From Nonomuraea sediminis (GTDB taxonomy: Bacteria; Actinomycetota; Actinomycetes; Streptosporangiales; Streptosporangiaceae), in contig NZ_JAHDTI010000015.1 in the NCBI RefSeq assembly GCF_018531495.1, positions 124,001-188,000 on the forward strand: 64,000 nucleotides of DNA, read 5' to 3'. Each line of letters starts with the position of its first letter. Within the stretch, counting starts at the first letter, position 1. Below the pieces are notes generated by a model. The model had not been told where the DNA came from. It did no database searches and was given only the letters and a program-made list of their open reading frames with translations. Below, one piece after another: positions 23,619 to 31,465 of this stretch. The position numbers and the translations under genes were made by a program.

Positions 23619-25054
23619 GACCCGTTCTCCTGCTCGATGGCCTTCTGTGCCGCTTTTGCGGACTTTGTGCCCGCTCGTCGGCGTAGGACCCATTGTTCTA
23701 TGTTGCGTTGTTTTGCCCTAGCCACCCCGATGGCCCCTGGTGGGACGTCATCGATGATGACCGAGCCGGCCGCCGTGTAGGCGCCGTCGCCGACCGTCAC
23801 CGGCGCGACGAGCATGGTGTCGCAGCCCACGAACGCGCCGTCGCGCACGGTCGTGGGGTGCTTGTTGACGCCGTCGTAGTTGACGAAGACCGTGGAGGCG
23901 CCGATGTTGACGTCCTGCCCGATCGTGGCGTCTCCGGCGTAGGTCAGGTGCGGCACCTTGGAGCGCTCCCCGACCGTGGTGTTCTTGGTCTCCACGAACG
24001 TGCCGACCTTGGCGGCGCGGCCGAGCACCGTGCCGGGGCGCAGGTAGGCGTAGGGACCCACGCTCACCTCCGGGCCGATCACCGCGCCGTCGCACACGGC
24101 GTTGCGCACGAGCGCGCCCTCGCCGACCGTCGTGCCGGTCAGTGTGGAGGCGGGGCCGACCTCGGCGCCCGTCTCGATCCTCGTCTGCCCGTGCAGCTGC
24201 GTGCCCGGGTGGATCACGACGTCCGGCGAGATCTCGACGCCGACGTCGATCCAGGTGCTGTCGGGGTCGACGATCGTGACCCCGGCCCGCATGTGGGCCT
24301 CGAGCAGCCGCCTGTTGAGCACCTTGCGGACGAAGGCCAGCTGCACGCGGTCGTTGACGCCTTCCACCTCGACATGGTCGCTCGCCACGTGCGCGCCGAC
24401 CCGGTGGCCCTCCTCGCGCAGGATGGACAGCACGTCGGTGAGATATTCCTCACCCTGTGCGTTGTCGGAGGAGACCCGCTTGACCGCGTCGGCCAGCAGC
24501 AGCCCGTCGAAGGCGTAGATGCCGGAGTTCATCTCGGTGATCGCCCGCTGCTGCGGTGAGGCGTCCTTCTCTTCGACGATCTCCAGTACGGCTCCCGCCG
24601 CGTCGCGCACGATCCGCCCGTATCCGGTGGGATCGGGCACCACGGCGGTCAGCACGGTCACGGCGTTGCCGTCGGCGGCGTGCTGTTCGAGCAGCTGGGC
24701 CAGGGTCTCGGTGCGCAGCAGGGGCACGTCGCCGTAGGTGACCAGCACCGTGCCGGTGATCGTGCCCACCTCCTCCAGCACGGTGCGCACGGCGTGGCCG
24801 GTGCCACGCTGCTCGCGCTGGACGATCGCCCGGGCATCCGGGCTGGAGGAGGCCAGATGCGCGCCGACCCGCTCCCTGTCGTGGCCGATCACCACGATCA
24901 GCCGCTCGGGCTCGAGCCTGCGGGCGGCGGCGAGCATGTGGTCCACGAGCGCGCGTCCGCACACTTCGTGGAGGACTTTGGGGGTCTGACTCTTCATCCG
25001 GGTGCCCTCGCCTGCGGCGAGGACGACGACTGCGGCCGGGCGCGGCACACTCAC
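23615..25054 (-). CDS. glmU: Bifunctional GlmU (UDP-GlcNAc pyrophosphorylase / glucosamine-1-P acetyltransferase)
   Basis: 479 residues; GTG at 25054 with AGGGAG about 9 nt upstream. The N-terminal uridyltransferase domain has VVLAAGEGTRMKSQTPKVLHEV (nucleotide-binding LxxGxGTxM...K) and VTYGDVPLL. The C-terminal left-handed beta helix carries hexapeptide repeats (VGPYAYLRPGTVLG, VEIKNTTVG-like FVETKNTTVGE) with the acetyltransferase His/Asn region (LTYAGDATIGQDVNIGA and FVNYDGVNKHPT). It provides UDP-GlcNAc for peptidoglycan and probably for glycans of the polysaccharide locus. Confidence 0.97.
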   Translation of the reverse strand: MSVPRPAAVVVLAAGEGTRMKSQTPKVLHEVCGRALVDHMLAAARRLEPERLIVVIGHDRERVGAHLASSSPDARAIVQREQRGTGHAVRTVLEEVGTITGTVLVTYGDVPLLRTETLAQLLEQHAADGNAVTVLTAVVPDPTGYGRIVRDAAGAVLEIVEEKDASPQQRAITEMNSGIYAFDGLLLADAVKRVSSDNAQGEEYLTDVLSILREEGHRVGAHVASDHVEVEGVNDRVQLAFVRKVLNRRLLEAHMRAGVTIVDPDSTWIDVGVEISPDVVIHPGTQLHGQTRIETGAEVGPASTLTGTTVGEGALVRNAVCDGAVIGPEVSVGPYAYLRPGTVLGRAAKVGTFVETKNTTVGERSKVPHLTYAGDATIGQDVNIGASTVFVNYDGVNKHPTTVRDGAFVGCDTMLVAPVTVGDGAYTAAGSVIIDDVPPGAIGVARAKQRNIEQWVLRRRAGTKSAKAAQKAIEQENGS

Positions 25055-25185
25055 GGACTGAGGCTCCCTGTGACGAGGGCGGATCTGGACAACGGTACGG
25101 CTACCGCACCGCTACCCACCCGACACCGTGAGGATACCTGCCCACCCGGACAGCCAACCATGGACCCACGAACGACACGGACAGC

Positions 25186-25256
25186 TCCGGCGCCAGGACT
25201 CGAACCTGGACAACAGACACCAAAAGACTGCGAGCTGCCAATTACTCAACGCCGGA
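25186..25256 (-). tRNA. tRNA-Gln (anticodon UUG)
   Basis: 71 nt on the minus strand. The acceptor stem TCCGGCG/CGCCGGA is a perfect 7 bp, the T arm has CCAGG-TTCGAGT-CCTGG, and the D loop contains TAATTGGCAG. The anticodon loop TTTTGGT gives UUG. The anticodon stem CAGTC/GTCTG has one T-T mismatch. CCA is not encoded. A tRNA-Gln upstream of glmU is common in this group. Confidence 0.9.
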
Positions 25257-25425
25257 AAACGGACGCCTCGCAGCGTCCGGACCTAGCTTACCGACCTTGC
25301 GGCGCTCGCGTGCTACCGAGTCGGCAGACCCCGAGCGCGTCCCGTGCATCGCCCCGGAGCACCGACACTGACGTAAGCCCCCCGTAGCCGAAACGTAAAT
25401 AACGGCCCTTAGGGATTCCTTACTT

Positions 25426-25450
25426 ACGCTGCCGTAGGTTACGGTTGCGT
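25426..25450. promoter_or_regulatory. Operator-like palindrome upstream of the acyl-CoA desaturase
   Basis: Half sites ACGCTGCCGTA (25426-25436) and TACGGTTGCGT (25440-25450) are inverses at 9 of 11 positions around a GGT centre. The site ends 42 nt before the desaturase ATG. The nearest candidate ligand-responsive repressor is the TetR protein encoded just downstream of the desaturase. The rest of 25257-25492 shows no gene. Confidence 0.55.
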
Positions 25451-25492
25451 AGCCCGGACATTCGAGCTCATACACGTCGCGAGAGGTAGTCC

Positions 25493-26431
25493 ATGACCGT
25501 TGTCGCCGAGCGCACGTCTCCCGGTCCCAAGCCCGAATCCGACCCCGAGCACCGCACCAAGGGTGAGCTGATCACCTTCGCGTTCGTCATCGGCCTGCCC
25601 CTGATCGCCATGGCCGCCGCCGTGCCGTTCGCGTGGGGATGGGGCCTGGGGTGGAGCGACGTCGTGATCGCCTTCGTCTTCTACGTCATCTCCGGCCTGG
25701 GAGTCACGGTCGGCTTCCACCGCTACTTCACGCACGGCTCGTTCAAGGCCAAGCGGCCGCTGAAGATCGCGCTGGGCATCGCGGGGAGCCTGTCCCTGGA
25801 GATGTCCGTGCTGGACTGGGTGGCCGTCCACCGCAAGCACCACAAGTTCTCCGACAAGGAGGGCGACCCGCACTCGCCGTGGCGCTTCGGGACCGGGTTC
25901 ACCGCGCTGTGCAAGGGGCTGCTGTTCGCGCACATGGGCTGGATGTTCGAGGCCGAGCGGGCCAACCGCGAGAAGTACGCCCCCGACCTGCTCAAGGACC
26001 CCGACATCATGCGGATGCACCGGTGGTTCGGCTGGCTGGCGGTCACCTCGATCGCGCTTCCCGCCGTGCTCGGCGGGCTGGTCACCTGGTCGTGGCAGGG
26101 CGCGGTGACCGCGCTGTTCTGGGCCTCTATCATCCGCATCGGCCTGCTGCACCACGTGACGTGGTCGATCAACTCCATCTGCCACGTGTTCGGCGACGAG
26201 CAGTTCGAGGCTCGCGACAAGTCGCGCCAGGTGTGGATCCTGGCGATCCCCTCCTTCGGCGAGTCGTGGCACAACCTGCACCACGCCGAGCCCACCAGCG
26301 CCCGGCACGGCGCGCTGAAGGGACAGATCGATCTCAGCGCCGGGACGATCCGCCTCTTCGAGAAGATGGGCTGGGCCTACAACGTGCGCTGGCCCACGCC
26401 AGAACGCCTGGCGGCGAAGCGCGTTGCCTGA
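25493..26431 (+). CDS. Membrane acyl-CoA desaturase (delta-9 type)
   Basis: 312 residues; ATG at 25493 with GAGAGGTAG upstream. The three histidine boxes that bind the di-iron centre are intact: HRYFTH (~82), HRKHH (~119) and HNLHH (~262). Hydrophobic helices alternate with these boxes as in stearoyl-CoA desaturases, and the C-terminal HGALKGQIDLSAGTIRLFEKMGW stretch is typical of actinobacterial DesA3-like proteins. It introduces a double bond into saturated acyl-CoA and needs an electron donor not encoded nearby. A TetR regulator follows within 45 nt and a palindrome precedes it, suggesting membrane-fluidity control. Confidence 0.93.
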   Translation: MTVVAERTSPGPKPESDPEHRTKGELITFAFVIGLPLIAMAAAVPFAWGWGLGWSDVVIAFVFYVISGLGVTVGFHRYFTHGSFKAKRPLKIALGIAGSLSLEMSVLDWVAVHRKHHKFSDKEGDPHSPWRFGTGFTALCKGLLFAHMGWMFEAERANREKYAPDLLKDPDIMRMHRWFGWLAVTSIALPAVLGGLVTWSWQGAVTALFWASIIRIGLLHHVTWSINSICHVFGDEQFEARDKSRQVWILAIPSFGESWHNLHHAEPTSARHGALKGQIDLSAGTIRLFEKMGWAYNVRWPTPERLAAKRVA

Positions 26432-26474
26432 CTCCGGGGGTTCGGCTCCCGGCGGTTCGTCCGGGACAGCCATT

Positions 26475-27368
26475 ATGGAGAGTGTGACCACCACACCCCG
26501 ATCTCGCAGGCGTATGTCCGGTAGCGAGCGAAGAGAGCAGCTGATCCGCATCAGCCGCTCCCTCTTCGCGGAGAAGGGGTTCGACGGGACCTCCATCGAG
26601 GAGATCGCCGCGACGGCGCAGGTGTCCAAGCCGGTGGTCTACGAACACTTCGGCGGCAAGGAAGGCGTCTACGCGGTGGTGGTGGACCGCGAGATGCAGA
26701 AACTGCTCGGGATGATCACCCAGGCGCTGTCGGCGGCGCACTCGCTGGTCAAACTGGAGCGGGCCGCGCTCGCGCTGCTGCAGTACATCGAGGAGAGCAG
26801 CGAGGGTTTCCGCATCCTGGTGCGCGACTCCCACGCCGCCAGCGGCACGGGCTCGTTCGCCAGCCTGATCAGCGAGATCGCCAGCCAGGTCGAGGACGTG
26901 CTGGCCGACGAGTTCGTGACCCGCGGCTACGACCCGAAGCTGGCACCGATGTACGCGCAGATGCTGGTGGGCATGGTGGCGCTGACCGGCCAGTGGTGGC
27001 TGGACGTGCGCAAGCCCGGGCGCGAGGAGGTGGCCGCGCACCTGGTCAACCTGGCGTGGAACGGCCTGACGGGGCTGAACCCGCAGCCGACGATCTCGGT
27101 GGCGACCCGCGCCACCCATCCGGTGATGAGCGAGAAGGACCTGCGCGAGCTGGAGAGGGCCAGGGACAAGGAGCTCAAGGAGGCCGAGAAGGCCCGCCAG
27201 CGTGAGCTGAAGGAGGCCGAGAAGGCCAGGGTGCGGGACATGAAGGAGCGCGAGCGCCTGCTGAAGGAGGCCGAGAGGGCCCAGGAGCGGGAGGAGAAGC
27301 TCCGTCAGCGCGAGGCGCGCATCGCGGAGCGGGCCGCGCGGCTGGAGCAAGCGGATCAACCAGAATAA
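26475..27368 (+). CDS. TetR-family regulator with long charged coiled-coil tail
   Basis: 297 residues from the ATG at 26475; an upstream in-frame TTG at 26424 overlaps the desaturase stop region and is the alternative start. The N-terminal HTH reads REQLIRISRSLFAEKGFDGTSIEEIAATAQVSKPVVYEHFGGKEGVY. A ligand-binding core runs to ~215. The last ~80 residues are an unusual K/E/R-rich helix with heptad-like ELKEAEKAR repeats, predicted coiled coil. It probably represses the upstream desaturase through the palindrome at 25426-25450 in response to acyl-CoA, by analogy to known TetR regulators of desaturases; this is inference. The tail could mediate oligomerisation. Confidence 0.87.
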   Translation: MESVTTTPRSRRRMSGSERREQLIRISRSLFAEKGFDGTSIEEIAATAQVSKPVVYEHFGGKEGVYAVVVDREMQKLLGMITQALSAAHSLVKLERAALALLQYIEESSEGFRILVRDSHAASGTGSFASLISEIASQVEDVLADEFVTRGYDPKLAPMYAQMLVGMVALTGQWWLDVRKPGREEVAAHLVNLAWNGLTGLNPQPTISVATRATHPVMSEKDLRELERARDKELKEAEKARQRELKEAEKARVRDMKERERLLKEAERAQEREEKLRQREARIAERAARLEQADQPE

Positions 27369-27382
27369 TTCGTTGCTGCGAA

Positions 27383-27404
27383 GTTAACGTTCCGTTCAAC
27401 CAAG
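27383..27404 (+). promoter_or_regulatory. Possible PHO box upstream of ppk
   Basis: Two adjacent 11-nt units, GTTAACGTTCC (27383-27393) and GTTCAACCAAG (27394-27404), resemble the GTTCACC-type direct repeats bound by PhoP in Streptomyces. They end 18 nt before the ppk ATG, and an ATATTAG stretch lies between. Matching is imperfect and no experiment is implied. Confidence 0.35.
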
Positions 27405-27422
27405 GTGGGCATATTAGGAAAT

Positions 27423-29483
27423 ATGTCCGCGGAACTGTTGCAACCTGGAAACGACCTGCCCCTGCCCCAGGAACGGTTCCTCAACCGTGAGGAGAGCTGG
27501 CTTCAGTTCAACGAGCGGGTGCTGGAGCTGGCCGAAGACCCCTCGCTACCCCTTCTCGAGCGGGTGCGATTCCTGGCGATCTTCGCCAGCAACCTGGATG
27601 AGTTCTTCCGGGTGCGGGTGGCGGGTCTCAAGCGCCGGATGGCCACCGGCCTGCTGCTACGGACCAAGAGCGGACTGAAACCGAGCGAGGAACTGGCGCG
27701 CATCGCCACCATCGCCGACGAGCTGGCCATCCGGCACGCGTCGATCTTCCACGACCAGGTCCTGCCCAAGCTGGCCACGGAGGGCATCGAGATCGTCCGC
27801 TGGGACGACCTGGGCCGCGAGGAGCGCACCGAGCTGCGCAAGCTGTTCCGCGAGCGGATCCGGCCGGTGCTGACGCCGCTGGCCGTGGACCCCGCCCACC
27901 CATTCCCCTACATCTCCGGGCTCAGCCTGAACCTGGCCGTCGTGGTGCGCAACCCGGCCACGGACCACACGGTCTTCGCCCGGGTCAAGGTTCCCTCGCA
28001 GCTGCCGCGGTTCGTCACGGCCTCCAAGAACCGCTTCGTCCCGCTGGAGGACGTGATCGCGGCGCACCTGGGCCAGCTGTTCAAGGGGATGGAGATCGTC
28101 CAGCACCACGCCTTCCGCGTGACCAGGAACGAGGACCTGGACGTCGACGAGGACGTCACGGAGAACCTGATGCAGGCGCTGGAGAAGGAGCTGCAGCGCC
28201 GCCGCTTCGGGCCGCCGGTGCGCCTGGAGGTCGAGGACACGATCTCGCAGGAGGTCCTGGACCTGCTGGTGGAGGAGCTGGAGCTGGCGCCGCACGAGAT
28301 CTACAAGATCCCTGGCCCGCTGGACCTGAGCGGCCTGCACGCCATCGCCGACCTGGACCGCGGCGAGCTGAGCTACCGCCCGTTCGTGCCGGCCGAGGCG
28401 ATCAACGCCGAGGACGACGTCTTCTCGGTGCTGCGCGAGCGCGACATCCTGCTGCACCACCCCTACGACTCCTTCGGCACCAGCGTGCAGCGCTTCATCG
28501 AGGCGGCCTCCACCGATCCGCGGGTGCTGGCGATCAAGCAGACCCTGTACCGCACCAGCGGCGAGTCGCCGATCGTGGACGCGCTGATCGACGCGGCCGA
28601 GGCCGGCAAGCAGGTGGTCGTGGTCGTGGAGATCAAGGCCCGCTTCGACGAGCACGCCAACATCTCCTGGGCGCGCAAGCTGGAGCGCGCAGGCTGCCAC
28701 GTGGTCTACGGGGTGGTCGGGCTCAAGACGCACTGCAAGCTGGCGCTGGTCGTGCGCCAGGAGGCCTCGGGCGAGCTGCGCCGCTACTGCCACATCGGCA
28801 CGGGCAACTACAACCCCAAGACGGCCAGGCAGTACGAGGACTTCGGCCTGCTGACCGCCGACCCGCTGGTGGGCGAGGACGTCACGGACCTGTTCATCCA
28901 CCTGACCGGCTACTCCAACCACTCGGCCTACCGCCGGCTGCTGGTCGCCCCGCACTCGCTGCGCGGCGGGCTGCTGGCCAGGATCGAGCGGGAGATCGCG
29001 CACCAGCAGGCCGGCCGCCCGGCCAGGATCCGCATCAAGACCAACTCGCTGGTGGACGAGCCGATCATCGACGCGCTCTACCGGGCCTCGCGGGCGGGCG
29101 TCCCCGTGGACCTGTGGGTGCGCGGCATCTGCACCCTGCGCCCCGGCATCCCGGACCTGTCGGAGAACATCCGGGTCCGCAGCGTCCTCGGCCGCTTCCT
29201 GGAGCACTCGCGGATCTACGAGTTCGGCCTGGGCAGGCGTCCGGAGGTGTGGATCGGCAGCGCCGACCTGATGCGCCGCAACCTGGACCGGCGGGTGGAG
29301 GCGCTGGTCAAGGTGACAGGGCAGCAGCACAAGAGCTACCTGATCGAGCTGATGGACCGGGCCATGGCGGAGACGACGAACGCGTGGTGGCTGAACTCGG
29401 ACGGCGACTGGGTCCGTCATCCGGGCGAGGACCTGCAGAGCCATCTGATCGGCACCCGCCGCTGGAGGACCGTTGATGACTGA
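27423..29483 (+). CDS. ppk: Polyphosphate kinase 1
   Basis: 686 residues from the ATG at 27423 (AGGAA just upstream; a GTG at 27405 is in frame but without a site). The four-domain Ppk1 layout is complete: N domain FLNREESWLQFNERVLELA, head domain, then C1 with IKQTLYRTSGESPIVDALI and the two phosphate-binding His regions KTHCKLALVVR and RYCHIGTGNYNPKTA, and C2 with GSADLMRRNLDRRVEAL. It reversibly makes polyphosphate from ATP at the membrane. The next gene overlaps it by 8 nt. Confidence 0.96.
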   Translation: MSAELLQPGNDLPLPQERFLNREESWLQFNERVLELAEDPSLPLLERVRFLAIFASNLDEFFRVRVAGLKRRMATGLLLRTKSGLKPSEELARIATIADELAIRHASIFHDQVLPKLATEGIEIVRWDDLGREERTELRKLFRERIRPVLTPLAVDPAHPFPYISGLSLNLAVVVRNPATDHTVFARVKVPSQLPRFVTASKNRFVPLEDVIAAHLGQLFKGMEIVQHHAFRVTRNEDLDVDEDVTENLMQALEKELQRRRFGPPVRLEVEDTISQEVLDLLVEELELAPHEIYKIPGPLDLSGLHAIADLDRGELSYRPFVPAEAINAEDDVFSVLRERDILLHHPYDSFGTSVQRFIEAASTDPRVLAIKQTLYRTSGESPIVDALIDAAEAGKQVVVVVEIKARFDEHANISWARKLERAGCHVVYGVVGLKTHCKLALVVRQEASGELRRYCHIGTGNYNPKTARQYEDFGLLTADPLVGEDVTDLFIHLTGYSNHSAYRRLLVAPHSLRGGLLARIEREIAHQQAGRPARIRIKTNSLVDEPIIDALYRASRAGVPVDLWVRGICTLRPGIPDLSENIRVRSVLGRFLEHSRIYEFGLGRRPEVWIGSADLMRRNLDRRVEALVKVTGQQHKSYLIELMDRAMAETTNAWWLNSDGDWVRHPGEDLQSHLIGTRRWRTVDD

Positions 29484-30303
29484 CATGCTCCGGGCCGCCG
29501 GAGCGGTGGTCTGGCGCGGCGACGAGGGCGACCCCGAGGTGGCTGTCATCCACCGGCCGCGCTACGACGACTGGACCTTCCCCAAGGGCAAGCTGAAGGC
29601 CGGCGAGCACATGATCGCCGCGGCGTTGCGCGAGGTGCGCGAGGAGACGGGCATGTCGGTCGTGCTCGGCCGCGCCCTGCCCCCGATCCACTACCTCAAC
29701 AAGGGCCGGCTCAAGCGCGTCGACTACTGGGCCGGCCAGTCCTCCGAGGGCGAGTTCACCCCCGGCGAGGAGGTCGACGAGCTGGTCTGGCTGCCGCTCA
29801 GCGCGGCCCGCGACCGCCTCACCTACGCCTGGGACGCGGGTTTACTGCACGCCCTGGCCGCCGCGCCGCTCGCCACCACCCCCCTGGTCCTGGTACGGCA
29901 CGCCGTAGCGGGAAGCCGCCAGGACTGGACGGGCGAGGACGCCCTGCGCCCGCTGGACAGCGTGGGCAGGGCGCAGGCCGCCACGATCGCGCAGGTGCTG
30001 CCCGCCTACCGGCCGCAGCTGCTGGTCAGCTCGCCCAGCCTGCGCTGCGTGCAGACGCTCGAGCCGTTCTCCTCCGACATCCGGCTGGAACCGCTGCTGA
30101 GTGAGGAGCACCAGGACGGCGACAAGACCCCGGCGCTGGTCGGCGAGATCTCGGTGCCGGCGGCGGTGTGCAGCCACCGCAAGGTGCTCCCCCACGTGAT
30201 CCACACGCTCAGCGGCAAGGACGTGCACCTGCGCAAGGGCGCCTTCGCCGTGCTGCACCGGCTGGGCGACCAGGTGGTCAGCGTGGAGCGGTACTCCAGC
30301 TGA
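29476..30303 (+). CDS. Nudix hydrolase fused to histidine phosphatase domain (MutT1-like)
   Basis: 275 residues; ATG at 29476 is 7 nt after GGAGG (29464-29468) and lies inside the ppk 3' end. The Nudix box is complete: GxxxxxEx7REUxEExGU appears as GEHMIAAALREVREETGM (~40-57). From ~140 a second domain starts LVLVRHAVAGSR (RHG-like phosphatase loop, here RHA) and continues with SSPSLRCVQTLEPF. This two-domain architecture is that of mycobacterial MutT1, which hydrolyses 8-oxo-dGTP and diadenosine polyphosphates. Coupling to ppk suggests a shared role in nucleotide/polyphosphate housekeeping. The 3' end overlaps the convergent P450 gene by 26 nt. Confidence 0.9.
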   Translation: MTDMLRAAGAVVWRGDEGDPEVAVIHRPRYDDWTFPKGKLKAGEHMIAAALREVREETGMSVVLGRALPPIHYLNKGRLKRVDYWAGQSSEGEFTPGEEVDELVWLPLSAARDRLTYAWDAGLLHALAAAPLATTPLVLVRHAVAGSRQDWTGEDALRPLDSVGRAQAATIAQVLPAYRPQLLVSSPSLRCVQTLEPFSSDIRLEPLLSEEHQDGDKTPALVGEISVPAAVCSHRKVLPHVIHTLSGKDVHLRKGAFAVLHRLGDQVVSVERYSS

Positions 30304-31465
30304 CCGGCAGTTCCTTGAGGCCGCCGGTGAGGCGGCCCTCGTTCATCGGCAGCTCCTCGAACGGCACGGCCAGCCGCAGGTCGGGCAGGCGCTGGAAGAG
30401 CCGCTCGAAGACGGCGGTGAGCTCGACCCTGGCCAGGCTGGCGCCGACGCAGAAGTGCGCGCCGTGGCCGAAGCCGAGGTGCGGGTTGTCCTGGCTGCGG
30501 TGCAGGTCGAACAGGTCGGGGTGGTCGAAGGCGGTCTCGTCCCTGTTGGCGGCGTTGGTGGTCAGGACGACGGCCTCGCCGGCCTTGATGGTGACGCCGG
30601 CGATCTCGACGTCCTCCCTGGCGTAGCGGGGGATGCCGTGCAGGCCTGGCGATCCCATGCGCAGGATCTCCTCGACCGCGGCCGGCGCGAGGCCGGGGTC
30701 GGCCTTGAGCATGGCCAGCTGCTCGGGGAAGTGGAGCAGGAGCAGCACGCCGTAGTCGATGCGGTTGACGGTGGTCTCGTGGCCGGCGAACAGCAGCCCG
30801 CCCGCCAGCTGGGCGATGGTGCCGTCGTCGTCGACCACGTCGACCAGGTCCGACAGGACGTCCTCGCCCGGGTCGTGGCGTTTGGCGTCGATGAGGCGGG
30901 CCATGTAGCGGCCCATCTCCTCGCGGGCGGCCATGCCGACGGCCTCGTCCATGCTGCCCATCCGGGTGGAGACCTCGCTGAAGTAGTCGCGGTCGTCGAA
31001 CGGCACGCCGAGCAGCTCGCAGATGACGTAGACGGGCAGCGGGAAGGAGAACTCCTTGTGCAGGTCGACGGGCGGCGTCCGGGTCGTGAGCTCGTCGAGG
31101 AGGCCGTCGACCAGGCCTCCCACGTGCTCGCTCAGCGCCTTCATCCTGCGGGCGGAGAAGGAGCGGACGAACAGCTTGCGCATCCGCTCGTGGTCGGCCT
31201 TCTCCGTCTCGAAGTCGCCCTGCGGGCCACCGAGCAGCGCCGAACCCGAGATTCTGGCCGCCTCCTCGGGTTTGGGATGCGAGCGGCCCATCCGGCCGTC
31301 GGCGAACAGCGCTCTGGCGTCCTCGTAGCCGCTCACCAGCCAGACCTCGTCGCCCGCCCGGGTGCGGACCCGGGCGATGCGTTCCTTGTGCCGCAGCTCG
31401 CGGTAGGCGGCGGGCACGTCGAGGGGATCACTTCGGTCGAAGGGGATCACCGGAAGATCAGTCAT
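30278..31465 (-). CDS. Cytochrome P450
   Basis: 395 residues; ATG at 31465 overlaps the CYTH-CHAD stop (ATGA). P450 landmarks are intact: I-helix LLFAGHETTVNRI, K-helix ExxR as EEILRMG, and the heme loop FGHGAHFCVGASLARVEL with the thiolate Cys. The size and sequence are of bacterial class I P450s, which need ferredoxin and reductase; none is encoded nearby. The substrate is unknown. Its coupling to a CYTH-CHAD gene is unusual, and it ends convergent with the Nudix gene. Confidence 0.93.
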   Translation of the reverse strand: MTDLPVIPFDRSDPLDVPAAYRELRHKERIARVRTRAGDEVWLVSGYEDARALFADGRMGRSHPKPEEAARISGSALLGGPQGDFETEKADHERMRKLFVRSFSARRMKALSEHVGGLVDGLLDELTTRTPPVDLHKEFSFPLPVYVICELLGVPFDDRDYFSEVSTRMGSMDEAVGMAAREEMGRYMARLIDAKRHDPGEDVLSDLVDVVDDDGTIAQLAGGLLFAGHETTVNRIDYGVLLLLHFPEQLAMLKADPGLAPAAVEEILRMGSPGLHGIPRYAREDVEIAGVTIKAGEAVVLTTNAANRDETAFDHPDLFDLHRSQDNPHLGFGHGAHFCVGASLARVELTAVFERLFQRLPDLRLAVPFEELPMNEGRLTGGLKELPVSWSTAPR

